64,000 nucleotides of DNA from JAWKTM01 sp041399085 (GTDB lineage Bacteria > Planctomycetota > Planctomycetia > Pirellulales > Pirellulaceae): positions 1 to 64,000 of the forward strand of contig JAWKTM010000037.1 in assembly GCA_041399085.1 (NCBI GenBank), in the 5' to 3' direction. Shown one piece after another: positions 1 to 8,112 of the stretch; the stretch's first letter is position 1; each line of letters opens with the position of its first letter. The position numbers and the translations under genes were made by a program. The notes under the pieces were generated by a model. That model was not told the DNA's origin and did not search any database. It was given only the letters and a program-made list of their open reading frames with translations.

Positions 1-292
1 GTAGATCGTCGCACCCTTGTTACATGCCGACTCTTCCGCATGCTAGGAACGAGCCGCAAACGCCGTAGTACGCGAACTCGCTTCCAGGGTTGGTTCGCCG
101 CGCGTTCGACACAATCCGCATATCGGCCTTTCGATTTGGGATTTCGTTGCGGAACGCGGTAATCCGAAGAAATCCCCTGGGAACGCTTTCCGAAGGTTGA
201 GTCAGACGAGGCGCCGCTTGAAGTGGCGACGAACTCGTCGCGCTGCACGGATACTTGGGGCGCGGGAACTCAATCTTCAAGGATGGTGAGCG
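1..292. other. Intergenic/left edge, nothing identified
   Basis: I see no recognisable gene here. An 86-codon open frame on the minus strand (20-280) has no family features and no convincing ribosome binding site. The last 20 bases carry an AAGGA-like site in front of the FadL-type gene at 293. Confidence 0.4.
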
Positions 293-1606
293 ATGTTGCG
301 ATCGTTCGTTCGAAGCGCTGGTCTATGGGCGCTGTCCGCCATTTCGGTCTTCACGGTCGCGGATTCCGGTTGGGCTCAGGGAATCGCGGTGCAAGGCGTC
401 GGGCCGGTAAACCGCTCGATGGCGGGCGCTTCGACCGCGGCGCCGATTGACGCGGCCGGAGCGATTCACTGGAATCCGGCCACGATCAGCGGACTGCCTC
501 ATAATGAAGTCACGTTCGGGCTCGAATTGTTGTTGCCGGACGAAACGCTGTTTTCGACGCTTGGGCCGGCTTCCGGCAGCACGGACGCCGAATCGGGCGT
601 CGCGCCGATTCCGACGGTCGCGTGGGTGCAGCACGCCGAGGACGACCGAATCACGTATGGTCTGGGCATGTTTGGCGTGGCGGGATACCGAGCCAACTAT
701 CCGGCCAGCTTGACGAATCCGATTTCGACGCCGCAGAGCAACACGCCGGGCGTACCGGGCGGTTTGGGTCGCATCTTCTCCGAGCTGGAAGTGCTGCAAA
801 TCGTGCCGACGGTTTCGTTCGCGGTGACAGACCGGTTATCGATCGGATTCGCGCCGACCGTTTCGCTGGCTCGGATCGGCGCCCAGCCGCTGTTTCTAGT
901 CGAGCCGGACGACGCGGATGGCAGCGGCCAGCCGCGTTATCCCGATGGTTTGGGGAATCGTTATCACTGGGGATTCGGCGGGCAGCTTGGCATTTACTAC
1001 ATCGCTGATGGCGGATGGCATTGGGGCGCGTCGATCAAGAGTCCGCAGTGGTTCGAAGAGTTTCGCTTCATGACGACGGACGAGATTGGCGGTCCGCGAC
1101 TGGAGACGGTGAATATCGACTATCCGATGATCCTGTCGCTGGGCGTGGCTTATAGCGGAATCGAGCGATGGGTGATTGCGGTCGACGCGCGATACTTCGA
1201 TTACAAGAACACCGACGGATTCCGCACGACCGGCTTTCGGCCCGACTTCGCCTCGGTGTTAGGGTTGGGCTGGAACAACATCTTCAGCGTCTCGACCGGC
1301 GTGCAATATGAATACACGGAGCGTCTGACCCTGCGCGGCGGTTATACATATCAGCAAGTTCCGTTCAGCAGCAGTCGGACGATCTTCAACGTCGCTTCGC
1401 CGCTGATCATCGAGCACGTGGCGTCGGTCGGGGCTTCGTACCAGTGGAATCGTCATGTGGCGTTCAATGTGGCCTACGTGCATGGATTCGAGAACTCCGT
1501 GACCGGGCCGATCGAACAGCCAGGTACGGGCCCGATTCCTGGTTCCTCGGTGACCAGCCGCGTGGCGGCCTATGCGTTGAGCGTCGGTGCGACGGTGCGG
1601 TATTGA
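293..1606 (+). CDS. OmpP1/FadL-type outer-membrane transport protein
   Basis: The 437-residue product starts with a signal peptide (about residues 1-28, hydrophobic core ending in SGWAQG) and then shows the FadL-like plug segment with alanine/glycine-rich residues followed by IHWNPATISGLP. The rest alternates polar and aromatic residues as in an outer-membrane beta barrel and ends in an aromatic C-terminal residue (VRY), a typical outer-membrane signature. FadL relatives move long-chain fatty acids or other hydrophobic compounds across the outer membrane; the substrate here cannot be read from the sequence. ATG at 293 is preceded by AAGGA. It sits upstream of PlsC and CdsA genes, which fits lipid uptake, but the 320 bp gap argues against one operon. 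Confidence 0.8.
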   Translation: MLRSFVRSAGLWALSAISVFTVADSGWAQGIAVQGVGPVNRSMAGASTAAPIDAAGAIHWNPATISGLPHNEVTFGLELLLPDETLFSTLGPASGSTDAESGVAPIPTVAWVQHAEDDRITYGLGMFGVAGYRANYPASLTNPISTPQSNTPGVPGGLGRIFSELEVLQIVPTVSFAVTDRLSIGFAPTVSLARIGAQPLFLVEPDDADGSGQPRYPDGLGNRYHWGFGGQLGIYYIADGGWHWGASIKSPQWFEEFRFMTTDEIGGPRLETVNIDYPMILSLGVAYSGIERWVIAVDARYFDYKNTDGFRTTGFRPDFASVLGLGWNNIFSVSTGVQYEYTERLTLRGGYTYQQVPFSSSRTIFNVASPLIIEHVASVGASYQWNRHVAFNVAYVHGFENSVTGPIEQPGTGPIPGSSVTSRVAAYALSVGATVRY

Positions 1607-1926
1607 GCAACGCGGCTTGGCGGATAAGCGGCTGCTGGTTGATTCGGGGTTTCGGGCTTTGGGGGTGGTGCGCAGGGAAGGGAGACCTGCGGTCGGTGGT
1701 TTCGGCGAGGTCGGGAGACCTGCGCCGAGCGCGAGACCTGCGCCGAGCGCGTTGAGCGGTTGGGCGCGGCGTACGTCGAGACCGGCGGATATTCGGTGAG
1801 CTAAGTTGGCTGTAGACTCGTAAAGTACTTCGGCTTGGCGGCGTTCAAACCATCGGTCCTTCGTCGTGGATCGCTGCCTGGTTGCTTTTTGCTCGCCGCC
1901 CGCTTCTCGATTGACTGTCTCCCCGC
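1607..1926. other. Intergenic with an 18-bp tandem duplication
   Basis: This gap holds a GC-rich stretch in which an 18-bp unit beginning GAGACCTGCG occurs twice back to back at 1715-1750, with a diverged third copy just upstream. A half-copy of a GC-rich palindromic motif (AGCGGTTGGGCGCG, near 1755) resembles the hairpin seen at 9784-9825. No gene is evident. Confidence 0.5.
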
Positions 1927-2532
1927 ATGAGTCCCACGGCTCATATTCTGACGCTGCTGGCTCGTTTTCTCAGCGGTTCGACCGTGCGCTGGATCGACTG
2001 CCAGCCGGATACTTGCCAGCGGATTTACTTTGCGAATCACACGAGCCACCTGGATGCGTTGGTGTTGTGGTCGTGTTTGCCGCGGCAATTGCGAGCGATC
2101 ACGCGTCCCGTGGCGGCGCGGGATTATTGGGAAAAGAGCGCCTTGCGAAGGCACATCGCCCGTTCTTTCAACGCCATGTTGATCGACCGGCAGAACATCA
2201 AGGTTCATCGCAGTCCGGTGGAAATGATGTTGCAAGAGATGGGCGACCGATACTCGCTGATCGTGTTCCCCGAGGGCCGGCGGAACACGGGCGAAGAGAT
2301 GGGCGAGTTCAAAAGCGGTTTGTACTATCTGGGCAAGAAGCGGCCAGATTTGGAGTTGGTGCCGGTTTATATCGACAACCTGAATCGCGTGTTGCCGCGC
2401 GGCGAGTTTCTGCCGGTTCCGCTATTAAGTAGCATCACGATCGGCCCGCCGATTTGGTTGGAACGGAGCGAGCCGAAGGACAAATTTCTGCTGCGGGCGC
2501 GTGACGCGGTTCGCCGGTTGAAAGATCTGTAA
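1927..2532 (+). CDS. plsC: 1-acyl-sn-glycerol-3-phosphate acyltransferase (PlsC family)
   Basis: Transfers an acyl chain to the sn-2 position of lysophosphatidate to make phosphatidic acid at the inner membrane. The 201-residue protein has the HX4D catalytic motif at residues 38-43 (NHTSHLD) and the substrate-binding FPEGRR at 114-119, the two signature blocks of the AGPAT family. It is short for the family but complete. The next gene, a CdsA homologue 14 bp downstream, uses phosphatidic acid as its substrate, so the two form a biosynthetic pair and probably one transcript. The ATG at 1927 is the only start that keeps the N-terminal helix before the HX4D motif. Confidence 0.88.
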   Translation: MSPTAHILTLLARFLSGSTVRWIDCQPDTCQRIYFANHTSHLDALVLWSCLPRQLRAITRPVAARDYWEKSALRRHIARSFNAMLIDRQNIKVHRSPVEMMLQEMGDRYSLIVFPEGRRNTGEEMGEFKSGLYYLGKKRPDLELVPVYIDNLNRVLPRGEFLPVPLLSSITIGPPIWLERSEPKDKFLLRARDAVRRLKDL

Positions 2533-2546
2533 GGAACGGGCGACAC

Positions 2547-3686
2547 GTGAATTGGGATGTGGCTGGATTGCCGAGCGAATTGCTGGCCGCGGGTCCGTGG
2601 GCGGTGTTCGACGTTGCGCTGCTGGACAAGACGACTCGAATCGTGCTGGGCGTCCTGCTGGCTGTGTTAGCGATCGCGTATGGCGTGGGCCGAGTTCTGC
2701 GTCGACAGCCGGAAGGCACCTTTGATCCGGCGGTGGTGCGGACGTTCAACCAGCGCGTGCGCGTGTGGTGGTTGATGTGGGCCATTTTGGCTTTCGGATT
2801 CATTCTGGGGCCGGCCGCGACGATGACGCTGTTCGGCTTCATATCGTTTTGGGCGTTACGCGAATTCATCACGATGACGCCGACTCGCCGGGGCGACCAT
2901 CGCGCGTTGTTCTGGACGTTCTTCGTCTTCACGCCACTGCAATATGTCTTGGTCGGAGTGGGGACGCGGTACGTTCACGGCGCACCCGGTTGGATGCCGT
3001 GGCTCGAAGGAATCGACTTCTACGGGCTCTACACGATCATGATTCCCGTGTACGCGTCGCTGTTTATTCCGGCTCGAATTGCTCTATCTGGCGACGCCAA
3101 GCGGTTTCTGGAGCGGACGGCCAAGATCCAGGCCGGTTTGTTGATCTGCGTTTATGCGCTCAGCTTTGCCCCGGCGCTGCTGAATCTCGAATTATGGACT
3201 TGGACCGGACAGGAGTGGGCCAAGTGGAGTGACACGCACAGCTCGGCCAGCCTATTGCTGTTCCTGATTTTGGTCGTGCAGTTGAACGAGGTTTTTCAGT
3301 ACATGTGGGGCCGGTTGATCGGTCGCCACGTGATCGCCCCGTCGATCAATGCCAGCCGCACTTGGGAAGGATTCGTCGGCGGGGCGCTAACGACCTCGCT
3401 GGCCGGCCTATTGCTGTGGAAGATCACGCCGTTCACGTTGTGGGGCGCCGCGTGCATGGCGATGGTGATCGCCATTATGGGTTTTGCGGGCGGCATGACG
3501 ATGTCGGCAATCAAGCGGGATCGGGGCGTGACGGATTATGGCACGTTGGTGGCGGGGCATGCTGGGTTGCTGGACCGCATCGACTCGCTGTGTTTCGCGG
3601 CCCCGGTGTTCTTTCATTTGACCCGGTTTTATCTCTCGTATTTGCCGAGCCTGGACCAAGCGACCAGCCAAGGCGTGCTGCCTTAA
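2547..3686 (+). CDS. cdsA: Phosphatidate cytidylyltransferase
   Basis: Makes CDP-diacylglycerol from CTP and phosphatidic acid, the entry point to phospholipid head-group synthesis. The 379-residue protein has about eight hydrophobic segments and, near the C terminus, the CDP-diglyceride synthetase signature: KRDRGVTDYGTLVAGHAG followed by LLDRID. The usual H-G-G of the signature reads H-A-G. NASRTWEGFVGG upstream of it is also a family block. The long N-terminal half (about 200 residues) exceeds that of E. coli CdsA and adds membrane segments. Translation starts at GTG 2547, 14 bp after plsC, with GGAACGGG upstream. Confidence 0.88.
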   Translation: MNWDVAGLPSELLAAGPWAVFDVALLDKTTRIVLGVLLAVLAIAYGVGRVLRRQPEGTFDPAVVRTFNQRVRVWWLMWAILAFGFILGPAATMTLFGFISFWALREFITMTPTRRGDHRALFWTFFVFTPLQYVLVGVGTRYVHGAPGWMPWLEGIDFYGLYTIMIPVYASLFIPARIALSGDAKRFLERTAKIQAGLLICVYALSFAPALLNLELWTWTGQEWAKWSDTHSSASLLLFLILVVQLNEVFQYMWGRLIGRHVIAPSINASRTWEGFVGGALTTSLAGLLLWKITPFTLWGAACMAMVIAIMGFAGGMTMSAIKRDRGVTDYGTLVAGHAGLLDRIDSLCFAAPVFFHLTRFYLSYLPSLDQATSQGVLP

Positions 3687-3910
3687 TGATTTGTAAACTT
3701 CGTCGGCGTCAAGATTTTCCGGCAAAAACGGAACAACTCCCGTTCTCCGCGTTTTCCTCGCATGCTACGATCGAGCGAAGAGCGATTATGCTGGTTGAGG
3801 CAAGTTTGCCGGCCGGCCCTCTGGCTTGTGTTCGCGGCGGATTGGGCAAAGCCGCTTGAAGCTTTGGCGACGGTCGCGTCGATGAAACGGCCGAACCACT
3901 GAAGAGGTGA

Positions 3911-4378
3911 ATGGTGACCTTCCAGCTACACCTGGGTGATGAAGCAGTTGGGCAGGCTTTTCCGCGGCAGCCGTTGTGTGTCGAGCCGCGGGATACGATT
4001 CGGCACGTCTTTCAAGTGCTGAAGGAGCAGCGGCGCGGTTGCGTCTTGATTTGCCAGGGCGAACAGCTTGTCGGGATTTTCACCGAGCGCGACGCGCTAC
4101 AATGGATGGTGGACGGCGGCGACTTGGATCAGCCGATCGAAACAGTCATGCGGCGTCCGGTCACGACCTTGTCGGGGGCTGCTTATGTCGGCACGGCGAT
4201 TCAAAAGATGTCGCAAGCTGGCTTTCGTCGCCTGCCGATCGTGGATGAGAGCAACAAGCCCACGGGCGTGCTGACGTCGAAGACCATTCTCCACTATTTG
4301 GTTCAAAACTTTCCCACCATCGTCTACACCCTCCCACCCGAACCGCATCATCGCATGCAAGATCGTGAAGGCGCCTAG
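3911..4378 (+). CDS. Tandem CBS-domain protein
   Basis: A 155-residue stand-alone CBS pair: first CBS domain about residues 20-75 (GCVLICQGEQLVGIFTERDA), second about 85-140 (FRRLPIVDESNKPTGVLTSK). CBS pairs bind adenine nucleotides such as AMP, ATP or SAM and act as energy sensors; which ligand and partner apply here is unknown. A very good ribosome binding site (GAAGAGGTGA) lies directly before the ATG. It lies 99 bp upstream of korA, and a second CBS protein lies directly after korB, so both may regulate or report on the oxidoreductase. That role is inference from position only. Confidence 0.85.
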   Translation: MVTFQLHLGDEAVGQAFPRQPLCVEPRDTIRHVFQVLKEQRRGCVLICQGEQLVGIFTERDALQWMVDGGDLDQPIETVMRRPVTTLSGAAYVGTAIQKMSQAGFRRLPIVDESNKPTGVLTSKTILHYLVQNFPTIVYTLPPEPHHRMQDREGA

Positions 4379-4477
4379 CGGTATGCTGCCGCCATCGTGC
4401 ACGGCCTTTCCTCCGCTTCCCGCCTTTCCCACCTATTTCGCCTGCATCTTTTTTAGAGAGATATCCGCGAGTCGAAT

Positions 4478-6361
4478 ATGTCCACCACAACCGAAGGGCA
4501 ATTGCAAACGACCAAAGAGATCATCCAGATCGAAGGAGCGACCGTTCGCTTGGCTGGTGACTCGGGCGACGGTATGCAGATTACCGGCAACCAGTTGACT
4601 AACACCTCGGCGCTGGCCGGCAACGATGTGGCCACCTTTCCCGATTATCCGGCGGAGATTCGAGCGCCAAAGGGAACGCGAGCCGGCGTCAGCGGCTTTC
4701 AGGTTCACTTCGCGTCGGAAGATATCTTCACGCCCGGCGACGAGTTGGATGCGTTGATCGCCATGAATCCGGCGGCTCTGGTCACCAACATCGGCGACTT
4801 GAAGCGGGGCGGGATCCTGATCGTCAACGAAGATAACTTCACCGACAAGGATTTGAAGCTGGCCAACCTGAAGGTGAGTCCGTTGGAAGACGGCACGACC
4901 GACGGCTATCGGCTGATCAAGATCCCGATGACTTCGCTGGTGCGGAAGGCCGTCGAGGACGTGACGACACCGGACGGCGAAAAGCTAAGCGTGAAGGTGG
5001 CCGACCGCTGCAAGAACTTCTTCGCGACCGGTTTGATCTACTGGTTGTACGGGCGGGATTTGGAGCCGACCCTGCGGTTTATCCAGGATAAGTTCGGCAA
5101 GAAGCCCGAGATCGCCGAAGCGAACGAGAAGGCGTTGCGAACCGGTTGGAATTACGGCGAAACGACCGAAGCCTTTGTGAGCAGCTTTAAGGTCGATCCG
5201 GCGAAGCTGTCTCCGGGCCGTTACACCAACATCATGGGCAACCAGGCGTTGGCGTGGGGTTTGATCGCCGCCGCCAAGTTGAGCGGCAAGGATCTGTTCT
5301 ACGGTTCGTATCCGATCACGCCGGCCAGTGCGATTCTGGAAGAGCTGAGCAGCCACAAGAACTTCGGTGTCCGCACATTCCAAGCGGAAGACGAAATTGC
5401 GGCTATCTGTTCAGCGATCGGCGCGGCTTTCGGCGGTCACATGGCGGTTACCGGCACCAGCGGTCCCGGTGTGGCTTTGAAAGCCGAAGCGATGGGCTTG
5501 GCACTGATGTTGGAATTGCCGTTGATTATCGTCAATGTGCAACGCGGCGGTCCCAGCACCGGTTTGCCGACCAAGACCGAGCAAGCGGACTTGTTGCAAG
5601 CCATGTATTGCCGCAACGGCGAGTCGCCGCTGCCGATCATAGCGGCGCGCAGCCCGGCCGATTGCTTCGAGGTGGCTTACGAAGCTTGGCGAATTTCCTC
5701 GCGACTGATGATTCCCGTCGTGTTGCTGTCCGACGGTTACATCGCGAACGGCGCCGAGCCGTGGCGGATTCCTCGTTTGGAAGAGCTGCCCCGTTTTGAG
5801 ATTAAACATCCGGAGGCGATCGCCGATGGCGAAAAGTTTTTGCCGTACGCCCGCGACGAAATGTTGTCGCGCCCGTGGGCCTTGCCGGGCACGCCCGGTT
5901 TGCAGCACCGGATCGGTGGTCTCGAAAAAGACAACATCACGGGCAACGTCAGTTACGACCCGATGAATCATCAGCGGATGATCGAATTGCGGGCACAGAA
6001 GGTCGCCAACGTGGCGAAACTGATTCCCGAGCAGGAAGTGACCGGTCCCGAGTCCGGCGACTTGCTGGTTTTGAGCTGGGGCGGCACTTACGGCGCTTGC
6101 GTCACCGCCACGGAACAGGCTCGCGAAGCCGGTCTGTCGGTGGCTCACGCGCATCTGCGGTGGCTGAATCCGTTCCCATCGAACTTGGGCGACGTGCTGA
6201 AACGCTACCAGCGCGTGTTGATTCCCGAGCTGAACATGGGCCAGTTACGACTGTTGGTACGATCCCAGTTTCTGGTCGACGCGATCGGCTTCAATAAAGT
6301 TCAAGGGCGTCCGTTCTCTGTCCGCGAATTGCTGGACGAGATCAAACGCGTGGTCGGCTAA
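4478..6361 (+). CDS. korA: 2-oxoacid:ferredoxin oxidoreductase, fused gamma-alpha subunit
   Basis: With KorB it oxidatively decarboxylates a 2-oxoacid (probably 2-oxoglutarate) to an acyl-CoA and reduces ferredoxin. Residues about 15-210 form the gamma domain, beginning VRLAGDSGDGMQITG; residues about 230-627 form the alpha domain with YPITPASAILEEL, the TPP-pyrimidine-binding part, TGTSGPGVALKAEAMGLA and QRGGPSTGLPTKTEQAD. This gamma-alpha fusion is normal for the KorA class found in aerobic and thermophilic bacteria. Length (627) is as expected. korB follows after 84 bp on the same strand. Substrate choice (2-oxoglutarate rather than pyruvate) is inferred from the two-subunit layout. Confidence 0.9.
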   Translation: MSTTTEGQLQTTKEIIQIEGATVRLAGDSGDGMQITGNQLTNTSALAGNDVATFPDYPAEIRAPKGTRAGVSGFQVHFASEDIFTPGDELDALIAMNPAALVTNIGDLKRGGILIVNEDNFTDKDLKLANLKVSPLEDGTTDGYRLIKIPMTSLVRKAVEDVTTPDGEKLSVKVADRCKNFFATGLIYWLYGRDLEPTLRFIQDKFGKKPEIAEANEKALRTGWNYGETTEAFVSSFKVDPAKLSPGRYTNIMGNQALAWGLIAAAKLSGKDLFYGSYPITPASAILEELSSHKNFGVRTFQAEDEIAAICSAIGAAFGGHMAVTGTSGPGVALKAEAMGLALMLELPLIIVNVQRGGPSTGLPTKTEQADLLQAMYCRNGESPLPIIAARSPADCFEVAYEAWRISSRLMIPVVLLSDGYIANGAEPWRIPRLEELPRFEIKHPEAIADGEKFLPYARDEMLSRPWALPGTPGLQHRIGGLEKDNITGNVSYDPMNHQRMIELRAQKVANVAKLIPEQEVTGPESGDLLVLSWGGTYGACVTATEQAREAGLSVAHAHLRWLNPFPSNLGDVLKRYQRVLIPELNMGQLRLLVRSQFLVDAIGFNKVQGRPFSVRELLDEIKRVVG

Positions 6362-6445
6362 CCCGCGCGGCTGTGATCCAGCCGCCACTAGTTTCCGCGA
6401 ACGTTCCTCCCTACACATCCACTCAACGATTTCCACCATATTGCC

Positions 6446-7465
6446 ATGAGCACTGACCTGCCTGTCTTGACGGCCTCCGATTTCGCCAGCGACCAAGATG
6501 TCCGTTGGTGTCCCGGATGTGGCGACTATTCGATTCTGGCCCAGATGAAGAAGATGCTGCCCTCGTTGGGCGTGCCTCGCGAGAAGATCGTCTTTATCTC
6601 GGGCATCGGCTGCAGCAGCCGCTTTCCTTATTACATGAACACCTACGGGATGCACAGCATCCACGGCCGTGCCCCGGCGTTCGCGTCGGGATTGAAGTCC
6701 GCTCGGCCCGATCTTCAAGTCTGGGTTATTACCGGCGACGGCGACGGGCTGAGCATCGGCGGCAATCATTTGATGCACTGCATCCGCCGCAATTTGGATC
6801 TCAACATCGTGCTGTTCAACAACCGAATCTACGGTTTGACCAAGGGGCAGTACTCACCCACTTCGCCGTTGGGCAAGAAGACCAAGAGCTCGCCATACGG
6901 TTCGATCGACAACCCATTGCATCCGTTGTCGATTGCGATTGGTTGCGAAGCGACCTTTGTCGCGCGTTCGATCGACGTGCATATCAAGCACTTGGGCGAG
7001 ACGTTGCAACGAGCCGCCCAGCATCGCGGCGTAGCGTTTGTCGAGGTGTATCAGAACTGCAATGTGTTCAACGACGGCGCCTGGAACTACGCGACCGATC
7101 GCGATGTGAAGGCCGACAACATTTTGGAGTTGGAACACGGCAAGCCGCTGATCTTTGGCAAGAATCGCGACAAGGGAATTCGGCTGAACGGCATGGAGCC
7201 GGAAGTGGTCGAGTTGGGCAAGGGCATCTCGGAAGATGACCTGTTGTTCCATGACGAGAAGGCGACCGAACCCAGCTTGGCGTATTTGCTCAGCCGTATG
7301 CGTCATGAAGATGGATTTCCAGAGCCGATCGGCGTGTTCCGAGCCGTTGATGCTCCGCTGTACGATGCGGAACTGAATCGGCAGATCGACTCGGTGCGAG
7401 AGAAGTTTGGTGAAGGCGACCTGAACGACCTCTTCAACTCCGGCGATACTTGGACCGTAGCATGA
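6446..7465 (+). CDS. korB: 2-oxoacid:ferredoxin oxidoreductase beta subunit
   Basis: The catalytic TPP and iron-sulfur subunit that partners KorA. The 339-residue protein shows WCPGCGDYSI, ISGIGCSSRFP and the TPP-phosphate motif GDGDGLSIGGNHLMH followed by NNRIYGLTKGQ. The cysteines in CPGCG and GIGCSS are the expected [4Fe-4S] ligands for the compact beta subunit. Its stop codon overlaps the start of the next gene (ATGA at 7462-7465), so translation of the zinc-ribbon CBS protein is probably coupled to KorB. No separate delta (ferredoxin) subunit is seen. Confidence 0.92.
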   Translation: MSTDLPVLTASDFASDQDVRWCPGCGDYSILAQMKKMLPSLGVPREKIVFISGIGCSSRFPYYMNTYGMHSIHGRAPAFASGLKSARPDLQVWVITGDGDGLSIGGNHLMHCIRRNLDLNIVLFNNRIYGLTKGQYSPTSPLGKKTKSSPYGSIDNPLHPLSIAIGCEATFVARSIDVHIKHLGETLQRAAQHRGVAFVEVYQNCNVFNDGAWNYATDRDVKADNILELEHGKPLIFGKNRDKGIRLNGMEPEVVELGKGISEDDLLFHDEKATEPSLAYLLSRMRHEDGFPEPIGVFRAVDAPLYDAELNRQIDSVREKFGEGDLNDLFNSGDTWTVA

Positions 7466-7983
7466 TCGTGTGCCCTTTTTGCGATGCGGAAAATATTCCC
7501 GGCGCGGACCACTGCGTGGCTTGCGGCCAGTCGTTGTCCGAACTGCATTTGCCGGAGCCGGCGACGGAGGTTGAGCACGCGCTGTTGAAGGACCGCGTGC
7601 GCGTCTTGGCCCCGAAGACACCTGTCTGTGTCGCGCCTCGGACGCCCGTGCGCGATGTGATCCGCACCTTGATCGACAAGCAAATCGGTTCGGTCTTGGT
7701 GGTCGAGAATGACCGCGTGGTTGGCATCTTCAGCGAGCGTGACGCTTTGATGAAGCTGAACACGGAAGCCGTCACGTTGGGCGATCATCCCGTTTCTGAA
7801 TTCATGACCGCCTCGGTTCGGACGCTGGTTGAAAGCGCTAAGATCGCGTTCGCCGTCAAGGAAATGGACCTGGGCGGATACCGCCATTTGCCCATCGTCG
7901 ATGCGGATGGCAAGCCGACGGGAATTATCTCGGTGCGAGACATCCTGCGTTATCTCGAAGAAAAACAGGCCATGGTCGGCTAA
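7462..7983 (+). CDS. Zinc-ribbon CBS-domain protein coupled to korB
   Basis: The 173-residue protein starts with a zinc-ribbon (CPFC near residue 4 and CVAC about 15 residues later) and continues with two CBS domains (about 50-105 and 115-170; GSVLVVENDRVVGIFSERDA and YRHLPIVDADGKPTGIISVR). I chose ATG 7462, which overlaps the korB stop as ATGA, over an in-frame TTG at 7450; the cysteine motif then sits at the very N terminus. CBS pairs sense adenine nucleotides; the ribbon may mediate protein contact. Translational coupling to KorB suggests a regulatory or assembly role for the oxidoreductase. It is clearly related to the CBS protein upstream of korA. Confidence 0.85.
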   Translation: MIVCPFCDAENIPGADHCVACGQSLSELHLPEPATEVEHALLKDRVRVLAPKTPVCVAPRTPVRDVIRTLIDKQIGSVLVVENDRVVGIFSERDALMKLNTEAVTLGDHPVSEFMTASVRTLVESAKIAFAVKEMDLGGYRHLPIVDADGKPTGIISVRDILRYLEEKQAMVG

Positions 7984-8112
7984 CCAGCGCGGCCTCGGCT
8001 CGGTGCGATCCGACAATTCCCAAACCAACGTCGGGCACGTGCTGCGTTTCGTTCCCTTGCGGAACATTCGCGATACGTGCCCGGTTTCGTTTTATCGAAC
8101 TCACTTCATTCT

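Noticed and set aside
8032..8083. Regulatory stem (T-box-like) before lysS
   Set aside because: A 9-bp inverted repeat with a ~34-base loop exists, but there is no specifier loop, antiterminator sequence or T-run.
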